Shown here: positions 31,765-39,597 of the stretch, piece after piece
Layout: the number at the start of each line of letters is the position of its first letter
Position numbering within the stretch: the stretch's first letter is position 1
Assembly: GCF_001984195.1 (NCBI RefSeq)
Contig: NZ_MTQN01000009.1
Coordinates: 434,001 to 498,000, forward strand
From: Kribbella sp. ALI-6-A
Lineage (GTDB): Bacteria > Actinomycetota > Actinomycetes > Propionibacteriales > Kribbellaceae
Length of the DNA stretch: 64,000 nucleotides
Direction: 5' to 3'
Made by a program: the position numbers and the translations under genes
Notes under the pieces: generated by a model
Told to the model about the DNA's origin: nothing
Seen by the model: the letters and a program-made list of their open reading frames with translations, nothing else
Databases searched by the model: none

Positions 31765-33327
31765 ATGCTGAGTCTGGGAGCCCTGGTTCGGGATCCGGCG
31801 CTGGAGTTGACGGTGCTGGTGCCCGGACCGCCGGGGGCGTTGGAGCGCGAGGTGTTGTGGGTGCACAACACCGAACTGCCCGACCCGTCGGCGTACGTGC
31901 GGGAGCGGGAGCTCGTGCTCACCAACGGTCTGTGGCAGGCCGAGACGACCCCGGCGGAGTTCGCGGCCACCGTGCATCGCGCGGGCGCCGCGGGGATCGT
32001 GTTCGGGCTCCGCGTGGACGCCCGGACGACGCCCGGCGAGCTGGTGCGGGCCTGCGAACAGCTCGGGTTGCCGCTGGCGGAGATCTCGGTCGAGGTGCCG
32101 TTCACCGCCGTGACGCGGGCCGCGTCGATGCTTCAGGCGGACCAGCGGCGTGACGCCCTGGTCGGCATGGTCCGGCGCGGCGACGCGTTGGCGGCCGCGA
32201 TCTCGCACGGCGCCGGAGCCTCCGGCGTGCTCGCCGTGCTGCGGCGTGAGCACGATCTGCCGCTGGCCGTGGTGGACCGGATGGCGCGTCCGCTGGCGGC
32301 TGCGGGTGCGGAGCTCACGCCGGCGCAATGCCGACTGGTCGCGGAGGGACTGGCTCGGCGGCCGCCCGCCCTGGAGGTGGAGCTGGAGGCCGGGTCCGGC
32401 CGGGCCACGTTGTTCCTGGTCGGCGCGGTGGGAGACACCGACGCGGCGCTCGTCTGCCTGCGGCCGTTGGCCGAGCTGAGCCGGGCCGAGCAGGACGCGC
32501 TGGAGCAGTCGGCCCGCTTCCTGAGCCTGGAGGTCGCCAAGCAGCAGGCGGTGCAGGCGATCGAGCTGAGGTTCGCCAGCGAGCTGCTCGACATGATCCT
32601 GTCCGGCTCGCGGCGCGCGGCGGAGGTCCCCGACCGGTTGCGAGCGTTCGGCGTCGACCCGAGCGGTGAGCTGGTCGTGCTGACCACCGCCTTCGCCGGC
32701 GGCGACGAGTCGACGCTGCCCGGGCTGACCGAAACCGTCAGCGGTTTCTTCCTGGCCGCCGGGCTCGCCGTGGTCGTTGCCGGAGGCACCCAGGACGTGG
32801 TCGCCGTGCTGCAGCGACCTCGCCAGGACGTCCGGGAGCTGGCCGAAGCGCTGCGCCGGACGATCGCCCGGCGCTTCCCGGACCGTCGTACGGTGATCGG
32901 GCTCGGTGAACCGGCGGCCAACGCCCAGGCGCTGCGGCAACCGCTGATCCAGTCCCGTGAGGCGTGCCGGGTGCTGCGGCGTCGACCGGCTCCCGCCGTC
33001 GCGACGTTCCGCGACCTCGGCACGCATCGGCTGCTGCTCGGGTTGCACGACACCGAGACACTGCGGGGGTTCGCGGACGCGATCGTGCAGCCGCTGCGCG
33101 AGTTCGACCAGCGCCGCGCGGCGAGTCTCGAGATCACCTTGCGCGCGTTTCTCCAGCACGACGGCCAGTACGGCGCGACCGCGGCCGCGCTGTACGTGCA
33201 CGTCAACACCCTGCGCAACCGGCTGGCCAAGATCACCGAGTTGACCGGGCGCGACGTCACCCGGACCGAGGACCGGGTCGACCTGTTCCTCGCGCTGGAA
33301 GCCGACGAGCTGGTTCAGTCCGGGTAG
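31765..33327 (+). CDS. PucR-family transcriptional regulator
   Basis: A 520-residue regulator of the PucR/CdaR type. It has an N-terminal PucR ligand domain (LVRDPALELTVLVPGPPG through REVLWVHNTELPDP), a central GGDEF-like domain, and a C-terminal HTH_30 domain (LEITLRAFLQHDGQYGATAAALYVHVNTLRNRL in pieces). PucR proteins activate purine degradation genes. The ATG at 31765 follows a TATCTT -10 at 31753-31758, so the mRNA is likely leaderless. It ends 13 bp inside the convergent deacetylase gene. Confidence 0.85.
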   Translation: MLSLGALVRDPALELTVLVPGPPGALEREVLWVHNTELPDPSAYVRERELVLTNGLWQAETTPAEFAATVHRAGAAGIVFGLRVDARTTPGELVRACEQLGLPLAEISVEVPFTAVTRAASMLQADQRRDALVGMVRRGDALAAAISHGAGASGVLAVLRREHDLPLAVVDRMARPLAAAGAELTPAQCRLVAEGLARRPPALEVELEAGSGRATLFLVGAVGDTDAALVCLRPLAELSRAEQDALEQSARFLSLEVAKQQAVQAIELRFASELLDMILSGSRRAAEVPDRLRAFGVDPSGELVVLTTAFAGGDESTLPGLTETVSGFFLAAGLAVVVAGGTQDVVAVLQRPRQDVRELAEALRRTIARRFPDRRTVIGLGEPAANAQALRQPLIQSREACRVLRRRPAPAVATFRDLGTHRLLLGLHDTETLRGFADAIVQPLREFDQRRAASLEITLRAFLQHDGQYGATAAALYVHVNTLRNRLAKITELTGRDVTRTEDRVDLFLALEADELVQSG

Positions 33328-34175
33328 ACGTCCCTGCCGACGTCGGGCACAGCCACCGGCCGCACCGGCAGCGCGTCGTCCGCCCGCGCCCGCAGCGCGA
33401 TGTCACGACACCGGGCGAAGCTGACGTCGCCACAGGACTGGGCGTACTCGATCAGTTCGCGCACCGCCATCAGGCGCCCGGGCCGGCCGGACAGGAACGG
33501 GTGCAGGCAGAGCGTGAACAGGCATCGGTAGAACCGCATCCCGTCGAGTTCGGCCTTCCACAGCTCCAGCACCTTGCGCGGCGACTCGATGACCGAACCG
33601 ATGTCGGGCTGCGGCAGGTAGGCGTACTGCTCCCAGTCGTCCAGCGACCAGTGCACCGGCAGCTCGACCACTCCACCCGGCCGCAGCAGGTACGGCCGGT
33701 CGTCGCCCATCAGCGAGGAGTCGTACAGCAACCCGTGCTCGGCGATCAGTTCCGGCGTACGGACGGTCGCCTCCCACAGGGCGGCCCGGTGCCCGAGCAC
33801 CTCGATGCCCTGCGCATCGAAAACCGCGAGCGCCCGTTCGAAGTCGTCGCGCTCCTCCTGGCTGGTCAACGACGTCGGCGGCCGATGGCTGTAGGAGTGG
33901 TGGGCCACCTCGTGCCCGCGCTCGACGATCGACGCGGCCAGGCCCGGGCGTTGCTCGGCGACCCACCCCGGGACGAAAAACGTCGCCGGCACCTCGAGCT
34001 CGTCCAGCAGCGCGAGGATCCGCGGTACGCCGACATCCGGGCCGTACGCCTGGTGCGACATCGTGGACAGGTGGTCCGCGTAACGCCGGCCACGGGCCAG
34101 CACCGGGGTCTCCGCGTCCACGTCGAACGTCAGCGCGGCCACCGCCGCGGCGCCGCCGGACCAGCTCTGGCTCAT
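33315..34175 (-). CDS. Polysaccharide deacetylase-like protein (PuuE/allantoinase type)
   Basis: A 286-residue protein of the NodB-homology fold. Visible motifs are AALTFDVDAET with Asp18 and Asp20, and HHSYSH at residues 92-97, which carries the metal-binding His pair. The longer C-terminus and the RILALLDELEVPATFFVPG and GHEVAHHSYSHRPP segments resemble the PuuE/cofactor-independent allantoinase group rather than peptidoglycan deacetylases. The ATG overlaps the stop of the oxidoreductase gene (ATGA at 34172-34175). It is the third gene of a three-gene operon with DUF1989 and the old yellow enzyme. Confidence 0.8.
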   Translation of the reverse strand: MSQSWSGGAAAVAALTFDVDAETPVLARGRRYADHLSTMSHQAYGPDVGVPRILALLDELEVPATFFVPGWVAEQRPGLAASIVERGHEVAHHSYSHRPPTSLTSQEERDDFERALAVFDAQGIEVLGHRAALWEATVRTPELIAEHGLLYDSSLMGDDRPYLLRPGGVVELPVHWSLDDWEQYAYLPQPDIGSVIESPRKVLELWKAELDGMRFYRCLFTLCLHPFLSGRPGRLMAVRELIEYAQSCGDVSFARCRDIALRARADDALPVRPVAVPDVGRDVYPD

Positions 34176-35290
34176 GACCTGACAGCTTGCCACGCCCGGG
34201 CGGTCGCCAGCGTGACGTCCGGGTGCAGCATGTCCCGGTCGAAGGCACGAAGCTCCGAGTCGTCGGTCAGCCGCTTCGGCAGGTCCGGATTCACCAGCGC
34301 ACCGCGGGCGACGGACACCAGGTCGGCGTGACCGTCGGTGAGGACCTGCGCGGCTTGGTCCGGATCGTGCATGCCGCCGTTGGCGATCACCGGCAGTCCG
34401 GTCAGGCGGCGAGCCAGGCCGGTGATGGTCCGGCCGTCCGGGAGTGTGGAGGTCTCCAGCCAGTCACGCCCCTCGCTGGCCAGGTGCAGGTACGACGCGC
34501 CGGCCTCGGCGATCGTGGGAAACACGATCTCGGCGTCGGCCGCTCCCCCGGGCCAGCGATGGACAAGGTCGTTCACCTTGGTCTGCGACAACCGGACGCC
34601 GACCGGCATCCCGGTGGGCAGCGCTTCGACGACGGCGGCCGTCACCCGGGCGGTCAGGCGGATCCGGTTGGCCACGGGTCCGCCGTACTCGTCGGTGCGC
34701 CGGTTCGTGTAGTCGGTGAGGAACTGGTCGAGCAGGTATCCGTTGGCCGCGTGGATCTCGACACCGTCGAAACCGGCCTGTAGCGCGGCAAGCGCCGCAG
34801 CGACGAAACCTTCGACGACCGCGTCCAGCTCCTGCGCGGTCAACTCGTGCGGGACCGGCCAGGGACCGCTGCCGCCGTAGTCCGGCATCATCTCGCCGCG
34901 GGGCTGGATCGCCGACGGACCCGCCGTCCGCGCGGAGTACGGATTGCCCTGGGAGAGCGCGCCCGCGTGCATCAGTTGCGCGATCATCCGGCCGCCCGCG
35001 GCGTGCACCTGGCCGGTCACGTTGCGCCAGGCAACGACCTGCTCGGCGCTCACCAGTCCGGGCTGGTTGAGGTAGCCCTGGCTGTACTGCCGGTCGGTGT
35101 ACGTCCCCTCCGAGACGATCAACCCGAAACCGCCGGCCGCGAAGTCGGCGTAGTACCGCGCCATCTCGTCGGTCGGGACGCCGTCCGGGGTGGCCGAGGT
35201 GCGGGTCATCGGGGCGACCACGAGCCGGTTCGGTACGTCGTACGGACCGAACCGTACCGGCTGGAGCGCGGGGTGCGGAGTGCTGGTCAT
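34172..35290 (-). CDS. Old yellow enzyme-family NADH:flavin oxidoreductase
   Basis: A 372-residue TIM-barrel flavoprotein. It has NRLVVAPMTRTSAT near the start, the HAGALSQGNPYS strand, the family motif HAANGYLLDQFLTDYTNRR with DEYGGPVANR, and the C-terminal NGGMHDPDQA and VSVARGALVNPDLPKR phosphate-binding segments for FMN. It probably reduces activated C=C bonds with NAD(P)H. Its start overlaps the stop of the DUF1989 gene (35287-35290) and its stop overlaps the deacetylase start, so all three are translationally coupled. Confidence 0.85.
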   Translation of the reverse strand: MTSTPHPALQPVRFGPYDVPNRLVVAPMTRTSATPDGVPTDEMARYYADFAAGGFGLIVSEGTYTDRQYSQGYLNQPGLVSAEQVVAWRNVTGQVHAAGGRMIAQLMHAGALSQGNPYSARTAGPSAIQPRGEMMPDYGGSGPWPVPHELTAQELDAVVEGFVAAALAALQAGFDGVEIHAANGYLLDQFLTDYTNRRTDEYGGPVANRIRLTARVTAAVVEALPTGMPVGVRLSQTKVNDLVHRWPGGAADAEIVFPTIAEAGASYLHLASEGRDWLETSTLPDGRTITGLARRLTGLPVIANGGMHDPDQAAQVLTDGHADLVSVARGALVNPDLPKRLTDDSELRAFDRDMLHPDVTLATARAWQAVRS

Positions 35291-35898
35291 CGAAGATCCT
35301 CCAGTACGTCGAGAGCGAGGTCGGTGGGGTTGGCGCCGTTGATCACGGTGAGGTCCTGAGGACAGGCGGACAGCACTACGACGCAGTCGAGCTCCGCGCG
35401 GAAGGTGACGGTGTCACCGGCGCTGGTGGCCGCGGGCAACCAGTCGAGCCGGCCGTCGTGGTCGGCCTGGACCCGCATGAAGACGTTGACCGGCTGCGGG
35501 ATCACCGGCGCGCTCAGCCCGACCGATGCCAGCGCGGCGGTCAGGTTCTCCGCACACGACGGGTGGCCGGGGGCGCCCAGGCCGGCGTACCGCTGAGGGT
35601 CGCAGGCGGCGATCAGCAGATCGTGGTGACCGGGTGAGGTGTCCTCGACCAGGGTCAGGATCGGGCGCCGGCGATCGGTCACGAAGGTCTCGCCCAGCGC
35701 GGGCCACAAGCGGCTGGTGGCCGTCCGGGTGTGGGCGGCGCTCAGGTGCTCGCCGGACTTCTCGCCGGCCACGAAGGCGAACAGGTCGCCGACCTGCCCG
35801 CCCTCCAGATCGGTGACGCGGACGAACTCGCCCCGGGCGACCCGCACCGCGCGGCCGGAGCGCGCCGGGACGAGAGTCCGTTCAGCAGTTGGTGTCAT
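35287..35898 (-). CDS. DUF1989 (urea carboxylase-associated) family protein
   Basis: A 203-residue protein. Hallmarks are LEGGQVGDLFAFVA near residue 32, EHLSAAHTRTATSRLWPALGETFVTDRRRPILTLVEDT (read in two pieces), and the VNVFMRV and VVVLSACPQDLTVING strands. This is the DUF1989 family found with urea carboxylase and other nitrogen-compound degradation genes; its Cys and His positions suggest metal binding. It is the first gene of the three-gene operon. The start ATG at 35898 lacks a clear ribosome site. Confidence 0.8.
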   Translation of the reverse strand: MTPTAERTLVPARSGRAVRVARGEFVRVTDLEGGQVGDLFAFVAGEKSGEHLSAAHTRTATSRLWPALGETFVTDRRRPILTLVEDTSPGHHDLLIAACDPQRYAGLGAPGHPSCAENLTAALASVGLSAPVIPQPVNVFMRVQADHDGRLDWLPAATSAGDTVTFRAELDCVVVLSACPQDLTVINGANPTDLALDVLEDLR

Positions 35899-35956
35899 GA
35901 CGGCAACTCAAGCACCGCGAGTCACTGTTGTTCGATAGATCTTTCTCCACACCTGA

Positions 35957-35990
35957 GGGCTGTCAGTAGAGGATTCTCCACTGACAGCCC
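35957..35990. terminator. Strong stem-loop downstream of rph
   Basis: GGGCTGTCAGT (35957-35967) and ACTGACAGCCC (35980-35990) form an 11-bp perfect stem with a 12-nt loop. The outer flanks ACACC and GGTGT can extend it. It begins 6 bp after the rph stop codon and lies before the DUF1989 start. No T-run is present. Confidence 0.65.
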
Positions 35991-35995
35991 CGGTG

Positions 35996-38623
35996 TCAGG
36001 CCGCAGGACCCTCGAGGATCTCGACGTAGCCGTCGGTGCCGTGGACGCGGATTCGCTGGCCGTCCTGGATCAGGCGGGTGGCCTGCTCCACGCCCACGAC
36101 GGCCGGCAGGCCGTACTCGCGGGCGATGACCGCGCCGTGTGTCATCAGGCCGCCGACCTCCGTCACCAGACCCGTGATGCCGACGAACAGGGGCGACCAA
36201 CTGGGGTCGGTGAAAGCGGTGACCAGGATGTCGCCCGGTTCGAGGTCGGCCTTCGCCAGGTCGAGGATGACGCGGGCCCTGCCCTCGACGGTTCCGGCGG
36301 ACACCGGCAGGCCGACCAGCGCACCGGCCGGTACGTCGTCGCGCCGGTACGCGCCGTTGATCGCCTCGCCGTCGGAGGTGAGCACCCGTGGCGGCGTGAG
36401 CGACTGGTAGGAGCGGAACGCGTCCTTGCGTTCCTGGACGAGGTGACCGTCCACCTCGTGGGTGCGCACGACATCGTGCAGTTCCTGGAAGGTGAGGTAG
36501 AAGATGTCTTCCTTCTCCGCGAGCACACCGGCCTGCACGAGCCGCTCGGCCTCTCCCAGCAGGGCCTGCTTGTAGACGAAGTACCGCCTGATCAGGTTGT
36601 ACTTCGGGTACTCGCGGTAGCCGATGAAGGTCCGGACCCGGTCGATCATCCGTTCGGTCTCGGCGGCCTTCTGCTCACCGTCCGGCAGGGCCCGCAGGCG
36701 TTCCAGCACGTCCTGCCGGAACGCCTCGGCCTTCTGCCGACCCTGCTCGAAGCGCTGCCGGGCGGTCCCCGGCTCGAAGAGCTTGACGTTGTCGAGGATC
36801 AGCGGCACGAGCGTGGACGGGCTCTCGCTCCATCGCGGCCGGGTGATGTCGATCTCGCCCGCGCAGCGCATGCCGTACCGGTCGAGGTACCCCTCGATCG
36901 CGTCACGCGCCGCGGCCCCGCCCTCGTACTTCGGCAGCTCGTCCAGGAAGTCCTCGCTGTCGACGCCCTGCAGGAACGCCACCACCTCCGGGTGCGGGCG
37001 GATCACGTCGGCGACGTCGAGCAGGTCCAGGCCCATCTCCGAGGTGATGTTGTGCGGCGCGGACAGCGTGAGCGTGTCGGCCGCGTTCTTCTCCCCCAGC
37101 CACTCCTGCAGGTGGTCGTTGAGCCACCAGGTGGCGTCCATGCCGGCCATGATCGCCTGCATGCTCAGGGGATCGCCGAGGACTCGCTTGTGCTCCTGGA
37201 ACGCCTCCAGCAGGAAGTCGAACAGCGCGGGTCCGGCCAATGGCGCGATGTCGCGCCGCAGCGCTTCGGTGGAGACCTGGCTGCGCTCCACCAGTTCAAT
37301 GACGACGGCCGGATCGGTCTCGATCGGCGGCGGGGCGGACGCGCCACCGGCCGGCGGTCCAGCGGGAGCCTCGTCGGGCCCGGTCACGATGAAGTCGCCG
37401 CGGTCCAGCACCGTTTCCAGAGCGTCGCGGATCAGCGGATCGGCCCGCCCGACGAGATCCAGGAATCCGGGCCGGATCGCCGGCGAGGCCAGCCGCGCGG
37501 TCGCGTCGACGAACAGCCGACCGGCGGCCTCGTACATCGGCGCCATCGCCGTCAGCTGCCACATCGACCAGCCCAGGGGCTTCATCGCGTCGGTCATCAT
37601 CTGCTGGTGGCCGACGGACAGGAACACCTGGTTGCCCTGATCCCCGGTCTCCGGGACGGGGAACAGCGTCGTGATCGGACGGCTCTGAACGATCAGGAAG
37701 TCGTCGTCGACCAGGCACCACTCGATGTCCTGCGGGCGGCCGAAGTGCGCTTCGATCCGTCGTCCGAGCTGTACGAGCCGAACGGCCTGCTCGTCGGTCA
37801 GCGCGGGCTGCTCCTGCCGGTCCGCATCGATCGCCACCTCCCGCGTCCCACCGGTCGGCAACGCCTCGACGGCGAGTTGCTTGGCAGCGATCGTCTTCGC
37901 GACGACTTCGTCGCGCACCGTGAACACGTCCGGATTCACCAGGCCGGAGACCAATGCCTCGCCCAGGCCGAAGCCGGCGTCCACGGTGGCGACCTTCCGG
38001 TTGCCCGAGACGGGGTCGGCCGTGAACAGGATGCCGGCCGCCTGCGAGAACACCATCTGCTGCACGACCACGGCCATGTGGATCCTGCGGTGATCGAAGC
38101 CGTTCCGCAGCCGGTAGGTCACGGCCCGCTCGGTGAACAGCGAGGCCCAGCACCGGCCGATGTGCTGAAGGATCGCCGCCGGGCCGACGACATTGAGGTA
38201 CGTGTCCTGCTGGCCCGCGAACGAGGCCGTCGGCAGGTCCTCCGCCGTCGCACTCGACCGGACGGCGTACGCCGCGTGCTCGCCGAATCGCCCGACTGCG
38301 TCGCTCACCGCCGCCGCGAGCTCGTCCGGGACCGTCATCGCTTCGATCGCCTGACGGATCTCCGCGCTGAGCGTGCGGATCCCCTCCCGGTCGTCCGCGG
38401 CCAGCCGCGACAGCGCGGCGAGCCGGTCGTCGATCGACGGCGCGTCGGCCATCGTCCGCCGGAACGCCTCCGTCGTCACACAGAACCCCGGCGGAACGCG
38501 CACCCCGTCGATCCGCGACAACTCCCCCAGGTGCGCACCCTTGCCCCCGGCAACAGCCACCTCCCGCCGGCCGATCTCACCGAGATCCAGCACGTACCGC
38601 CCACTCGACAACCGCACCTGCAC
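35996..38623 (-). CDS. rph: Rifamycin-inactivating phosphotransferase
   Basis: An 875-residue three-domain enzyme that transfers phosphate from ATP to the ansa-bridge hydroxyl of rifamycins. The N-terminal ATP-binding domain has RYVLDLGEIGRREVAVAGGKGAHLGELSR (split) and RSSATAEDLPTASFAGQ at about residues 122-138. A central rifamycin-binding domain follows. The C-terminal phosphohistidine domain has GGLMTHGAVIAREYGLPAVVGV with the swivelling His829. Length matches the Rph family. The GTG at 38623 follows GGGGACACGAC; an ATG at 38653 is the alternative. A perfect RAE lies just upstream. The wider frame to 39337 is the shadow of the next gene. Confidence 0.9.
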   Translation of the reverse strand: MQVRLSSGRYVLDLGEIGRREVAVAGGKGAHLGELSRIDGVRVPPGFCVTTEAFRRTMADAPSIDDRLAALSRLAADDREGIRTLSAEIRQAIEAMTVPDELAAAVSDAVGRFGEHAAYAVRSSATAEDLPTASFAGQQDTYLNVVGPAAILQHIGRCWASLFTERAVTYRLRNGFDHRRIHMAVVVQQMVFSQAAGILFTADPVSGNRKVATVDAGFGLGEALVSGLVNPDVFTVRDEVVAKTIAAKQLAVEALPTGGTREVAIDADRQEQPALTDEQAVRLVQLGRRIEAHFGRPQDIEWCLVDDDFLIVQSRPITTLFPVPETGDQGNQVFLSVGHQQMMTDAMKPLGWSMWQLTAMAPMYEAAGRLFVDATARLASPAIRPGFLDLVGRADPLIRDALETVLDRGDFIVTGPDEAPAGPPAGGASAPPPIETDPAVVIELVERSQVSTEALRRDIAPLAGPALFDFLLEAFQEHKRVLGDPLSMQAIMAGMDATWWLNDHLQEWLGEKNAADTLTLSAPHNITSEMGLDLLDVADVIRPHPEVVAFLQGVDSEDFLDELPKYEGGAAARDAIEGYLDRYGMRCAGEIDITRPRWSESPSTLVPLILDNVKLFEPGTARQRFEQGRQKAEAFRQDVLERLRALPDGEQKAAETERMIDRVRTFIGYREYPKYNLIRRYFVYKQALLGEAERLVQAGVLAEKEDIFYLTFQELHDVVRTHEVDGHLVQERKDAFRSYQSLTPPRVLTSDGEAINGAYRRDDVPAGALVGLPVSAGTVEGRARVILDLAKADLEPGDILVTAFTDPSWSPLFVGITGLVTEVGGLMTHGAVIAREYGLPAVVGVEQATRLIQDGQRIRVHGTDGYVEILEGPAA

Positions 38624-38662
38624 GTCGTGTCCCCATTTCGCCGGAAAGAGCATCGGCCGACG

Positions 38663-38668
38663 ATTCTG
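38663..38668 (-). promoter_or_regulatory. Putative rph -10
   Basis: CAGAAT on the minus strand, 11 bp downstream of the RAE. It would start transcription near 38656, so the -35 region falls inside the RAE. Confidence 0.35.
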
Positions 38669-38679
38669 CGCCACGAACC

Positions 38680-38698
38680 GGGGCTTGCGGCAAGCCCC
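38680..38698. promoter_or_regulatory. Rifamycin-associated element (RAE)
   Basis: GGGGCTTGCGGCAAGCCCC, a 19-bp inverted repeat that matches the known actinobacterial RAE found upstream of rifamycin-inactivation genes. It lies 57 bp upstream of the GTG start of rph (27 bp from the alternative ATG). Confidence 0.9.
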
Positions 38699-38721
38699 CC
38701 GGTGCGCTATACCTTGGGAGT

Positions 38722-38754
38722 GGCAAGGAGAAGACTCTCCTTGCCTTTGCTTTT
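38722..38754 (+). terminator. Intrinsic terminator-like hairpin
   Basis: GGCAAGGAGA (38722-38731) and TCTCCTTGCC (38736-38745) form a perfect 10-bp stem with loop AGAC, followed on the plus strand by TTTGCTTTT. The T-tract is on the plus side, although both neighbouring genes are on the minus strand. It could block antisense transcripts or, in the other direction, act without a U-tract at the end of the membrane-protein gene. Confidence 0.55.
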
Positions 38755-38778
38755 GGCCCAGTGATGCCGAGTCCTGGT

Positions 38779-39459
38779 TCAGCGGGGAAACAGCGGCTGG
38801 TAGTCGCGGCTGACGTGGTGGACCTTGCGGTAGCCCAAGGTCCCGAGCACCACCGCCGCGACAACGGCGGCGACGACACCGATCACCGTTCGCGCCGTGT
38901 GCCCCGCGCCGATCGCCTGCCCGACCACCGCGGCCAGGACTCCGGTGACGACCGCGTCGACCACGCCGACGATGAGCGGCGAGCCCGACAGCCAGTGCGT
39001 GACGCCGACCCGGTCGCGAAAAGCGTAGGTCTGCAGCATTCCGGGCTTGTCGTCGTGATGACTCGCCACGAAGTACGGCTCCAGTTCCGGCGCGAGCTCG
39101 ATGTAGGCGTGCCGCAGCCGATTCATGCCGATCACCAGCCAGGCGTCCTCGACGTCGGCCTCGACCAGCCGGAAGAACGTGCCCAGCCCGATCAGCAGCA
39201 CCACCGGCAGAATCAGCATCGCGAACATCCGGAACCCCGAGCCGAAACCGGTCGCGTTCGCCACCAGCGACAACGCGATCACCGCGGCGGACAACACCGT
39301 CAGATAGGTGCCCGTCCGGCTGAAGATCTCGCTCCATGTCATGCTGCGCGTCGCCAGCAGACTCCAGTGCTCGGTGACCAGGAACTGCACATGCGGACCA
39401 CCGCTGACGTCGACACCGTCCATCGACACCGGCGGCCGCCCCGGCGGCTGCTGCCTCAT
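38779..39459 (-). CDS. Membrane protein of unknown function
   Basis: A 226-residue protein with four predicted helices: two adjacent ones at about residues 48-90 (GTYLTVLSAAVIALSLVANATG, then FAMLILPVVLLIGLGTFF) and two at about 160-205. A central soluble segment contains DAWLVIGMNRLRHAYIELAPELEPYF. I recognise no named family. The ATG at 39459 has an AGGGGAGAG site 4-5 bp upstream, better than the frame start at 39501. It lies upstream of rph on the same strand but is separated by a hairpin and the RAE, so it is probably an independent unit. Confidence 0.6.
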   Translation of the reverse strand: MRQQPPGRPPVSMDGVDVSGGPHVQFLVTEHWSLLATRSMTWSEIFSRTGTYLTVLSAAVIALSLVANATGFGSGFRMFAMLILPVVLLIGLGTFFRLVEADVEDAWLVIGMNRLRHAYIELAPELEPYFVASHHDDKPGMLQTYAFRDRVGVTHWLSGSPLIVGVVDAVVTGVLAAVVGQAIGAGHTARTVIGVVAAVVAAVVLGTLGYRKVHHVSRDYQPLFPR

Positions 39460-39597
39460 CCGCTCTCCCCTGCTCGCGTCGACCCTGTAAGAGCCGCTCA
39501 CCAGACGACCCAGCTCAGACCATACGCCGGGATCGCCGGCCTCGACCGACGCTCGCGGAGCCGGGACCGGCCGGAATCCCGGCCGGTCCCGGCACGA

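Noticed and set aside
31369..33201. 610-codon minus-strand frame opposite PucR
   Set aside because: Antisense shadow with low-complexity Arg/Gly/Gln content.
35993..38764. 923-codon plus-strand frame opposite rph
   Set aside because: Antisense shadow; the minus strand encodes all Rph motifs.
38624..39337. Extension of the rph reading frame to 39337
   Set aside because: The extra 240 codons are the shadow of the membrane-protein gene and would cross the RAE and a hairpin.
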